Below, in pieces: positions 63,805 through 64,000 of a DNA stretch of 64,000 nt. The stretch is taken from the NCBI RefSeq assembly GCF_964340395.1, contig NC_135571.1, positions 12,510,440 through 12,574,439 of the forward strand, written 5' to 3'. The position numbers and the translations under genes are program-made. Numbering within the stretch: position 1 is the stretch's first letter; every line of letters starts with the position of its first letter. Under the pieces are notes generated by a model. It made no database searches. It saw only the letters and a list, made by a program, of their open reading frames with translations, and was not told the origin of the DNA. The DNA is from Glandiceps talaboti. Lineage: Eukaryota > Hemichordata > Enteropneusta > Spengelidae.

Positions 63805-64000
63805 CTCATGCCGCACAGGTTTCTGCTGCAAAGAATACAAGTGGCGTTTCCCCTTAAACTTGATTTAAAACAAGACATCATATCATGCAATTGTACCAGT
63901 ACCAATATAAAGGCCCCTTATGTCATTCATATTTCATTCAGTAGAAACAAGGCATCATATCATTCACATTAGTAGTCATGACAACAAATACTAGTGGTAA
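63805..64000. other. Short direct repeat, no gene
   Basis: AACAAGACATCATATCAT and AACAAGGCATCATATCAT recur about 80 bases apart (63870 and 63946). Confidence 0.5.

Noticed and set aside
1-64000. Complete genes, rRNA, LTR retrotransposons, endogenous viruses, operons or bacterial features
   Set aside because: No long terminal repeats, integrase or capsid-like frames, rRNA sequence or prokaryotic gene organisation were seen.

Overview
This is 64 kb of animal nuclear DNA, not bacterial or viral. It is AT-rich, has no long open reading frame outside simple repeats, and is packed with transposon fragments, microsatellites and minisatellites. Retroelement 3' ends with microsatellite tails, tRNA-headed SINEs, hAT-like and other inverted-repeat elements and about twenty minisatellite arrays point to a metazoan, most likely a marine invertebrate. 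I cannot place the species from the sequence alone.

Layout. 1-9 kb: small arrays, a tRNA-Ser/Leu-like SINE, a 260-bp-armed inverted repeat joined to a LINE C-terminal fragment, and a hAT-like repeat. 9-17 kb: members of an approximately 340-bp inverted-repeat family, two hAT-like MITEs, and a 430-bp MITE with an inverted partner. 17-28 kb: a 65-bp minisatellite, a TA-flanked foldback, (TG)n/(TATG)n, a LINE C-terminus, a TTAA-flanked foldback, a 58/51-bp minisatellite, and a candidate promoter plus first exon. 28-40 kb: a LINE remnant, several MITEs, 60-bp, 171-bp and 114-bp arrays, a 1.4-kb composite element and two copies of a second SINE. 40.9-44.2 kb: a 3.4-kb array of a 37-bp unit with 11-mer higher-order structure. 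44-64 kb: GACAGATG, CA and CT tracts, 56-60-bp arrays, hAT-like arrays, repeated copies of a composite element carrying octamer motifs and a palindromic end, and a 55-bp array.

Genes. No complete gene can be called. Several short segments have good splice sites around a single open frame. Four on the minus strand (21993-21926, 14444-14413, 3039-2981, 1689-1645) have mutually compatible reading phases and would encode a membrane protein I do not recognise; a TATA-like promoter and a splice-donor-bounded, stop-containing exon lie upstream on the same strand near 27.9 kb. Other isolated exon-like segments lie at 371-480, 8030-8195, 39771-39840, 47057-47258, 58750-58782 and 61144-61199. The window probably lies mostly in introns and intergenic DNA of one or more genes. 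The exon calls are inference from splice-site and frame inspection by eye and need transcript support.

All coordinates of repeats are by-eye boundaries, usually good to about 10 bases for inverted-repeat ends and looser for degenerate arrays.
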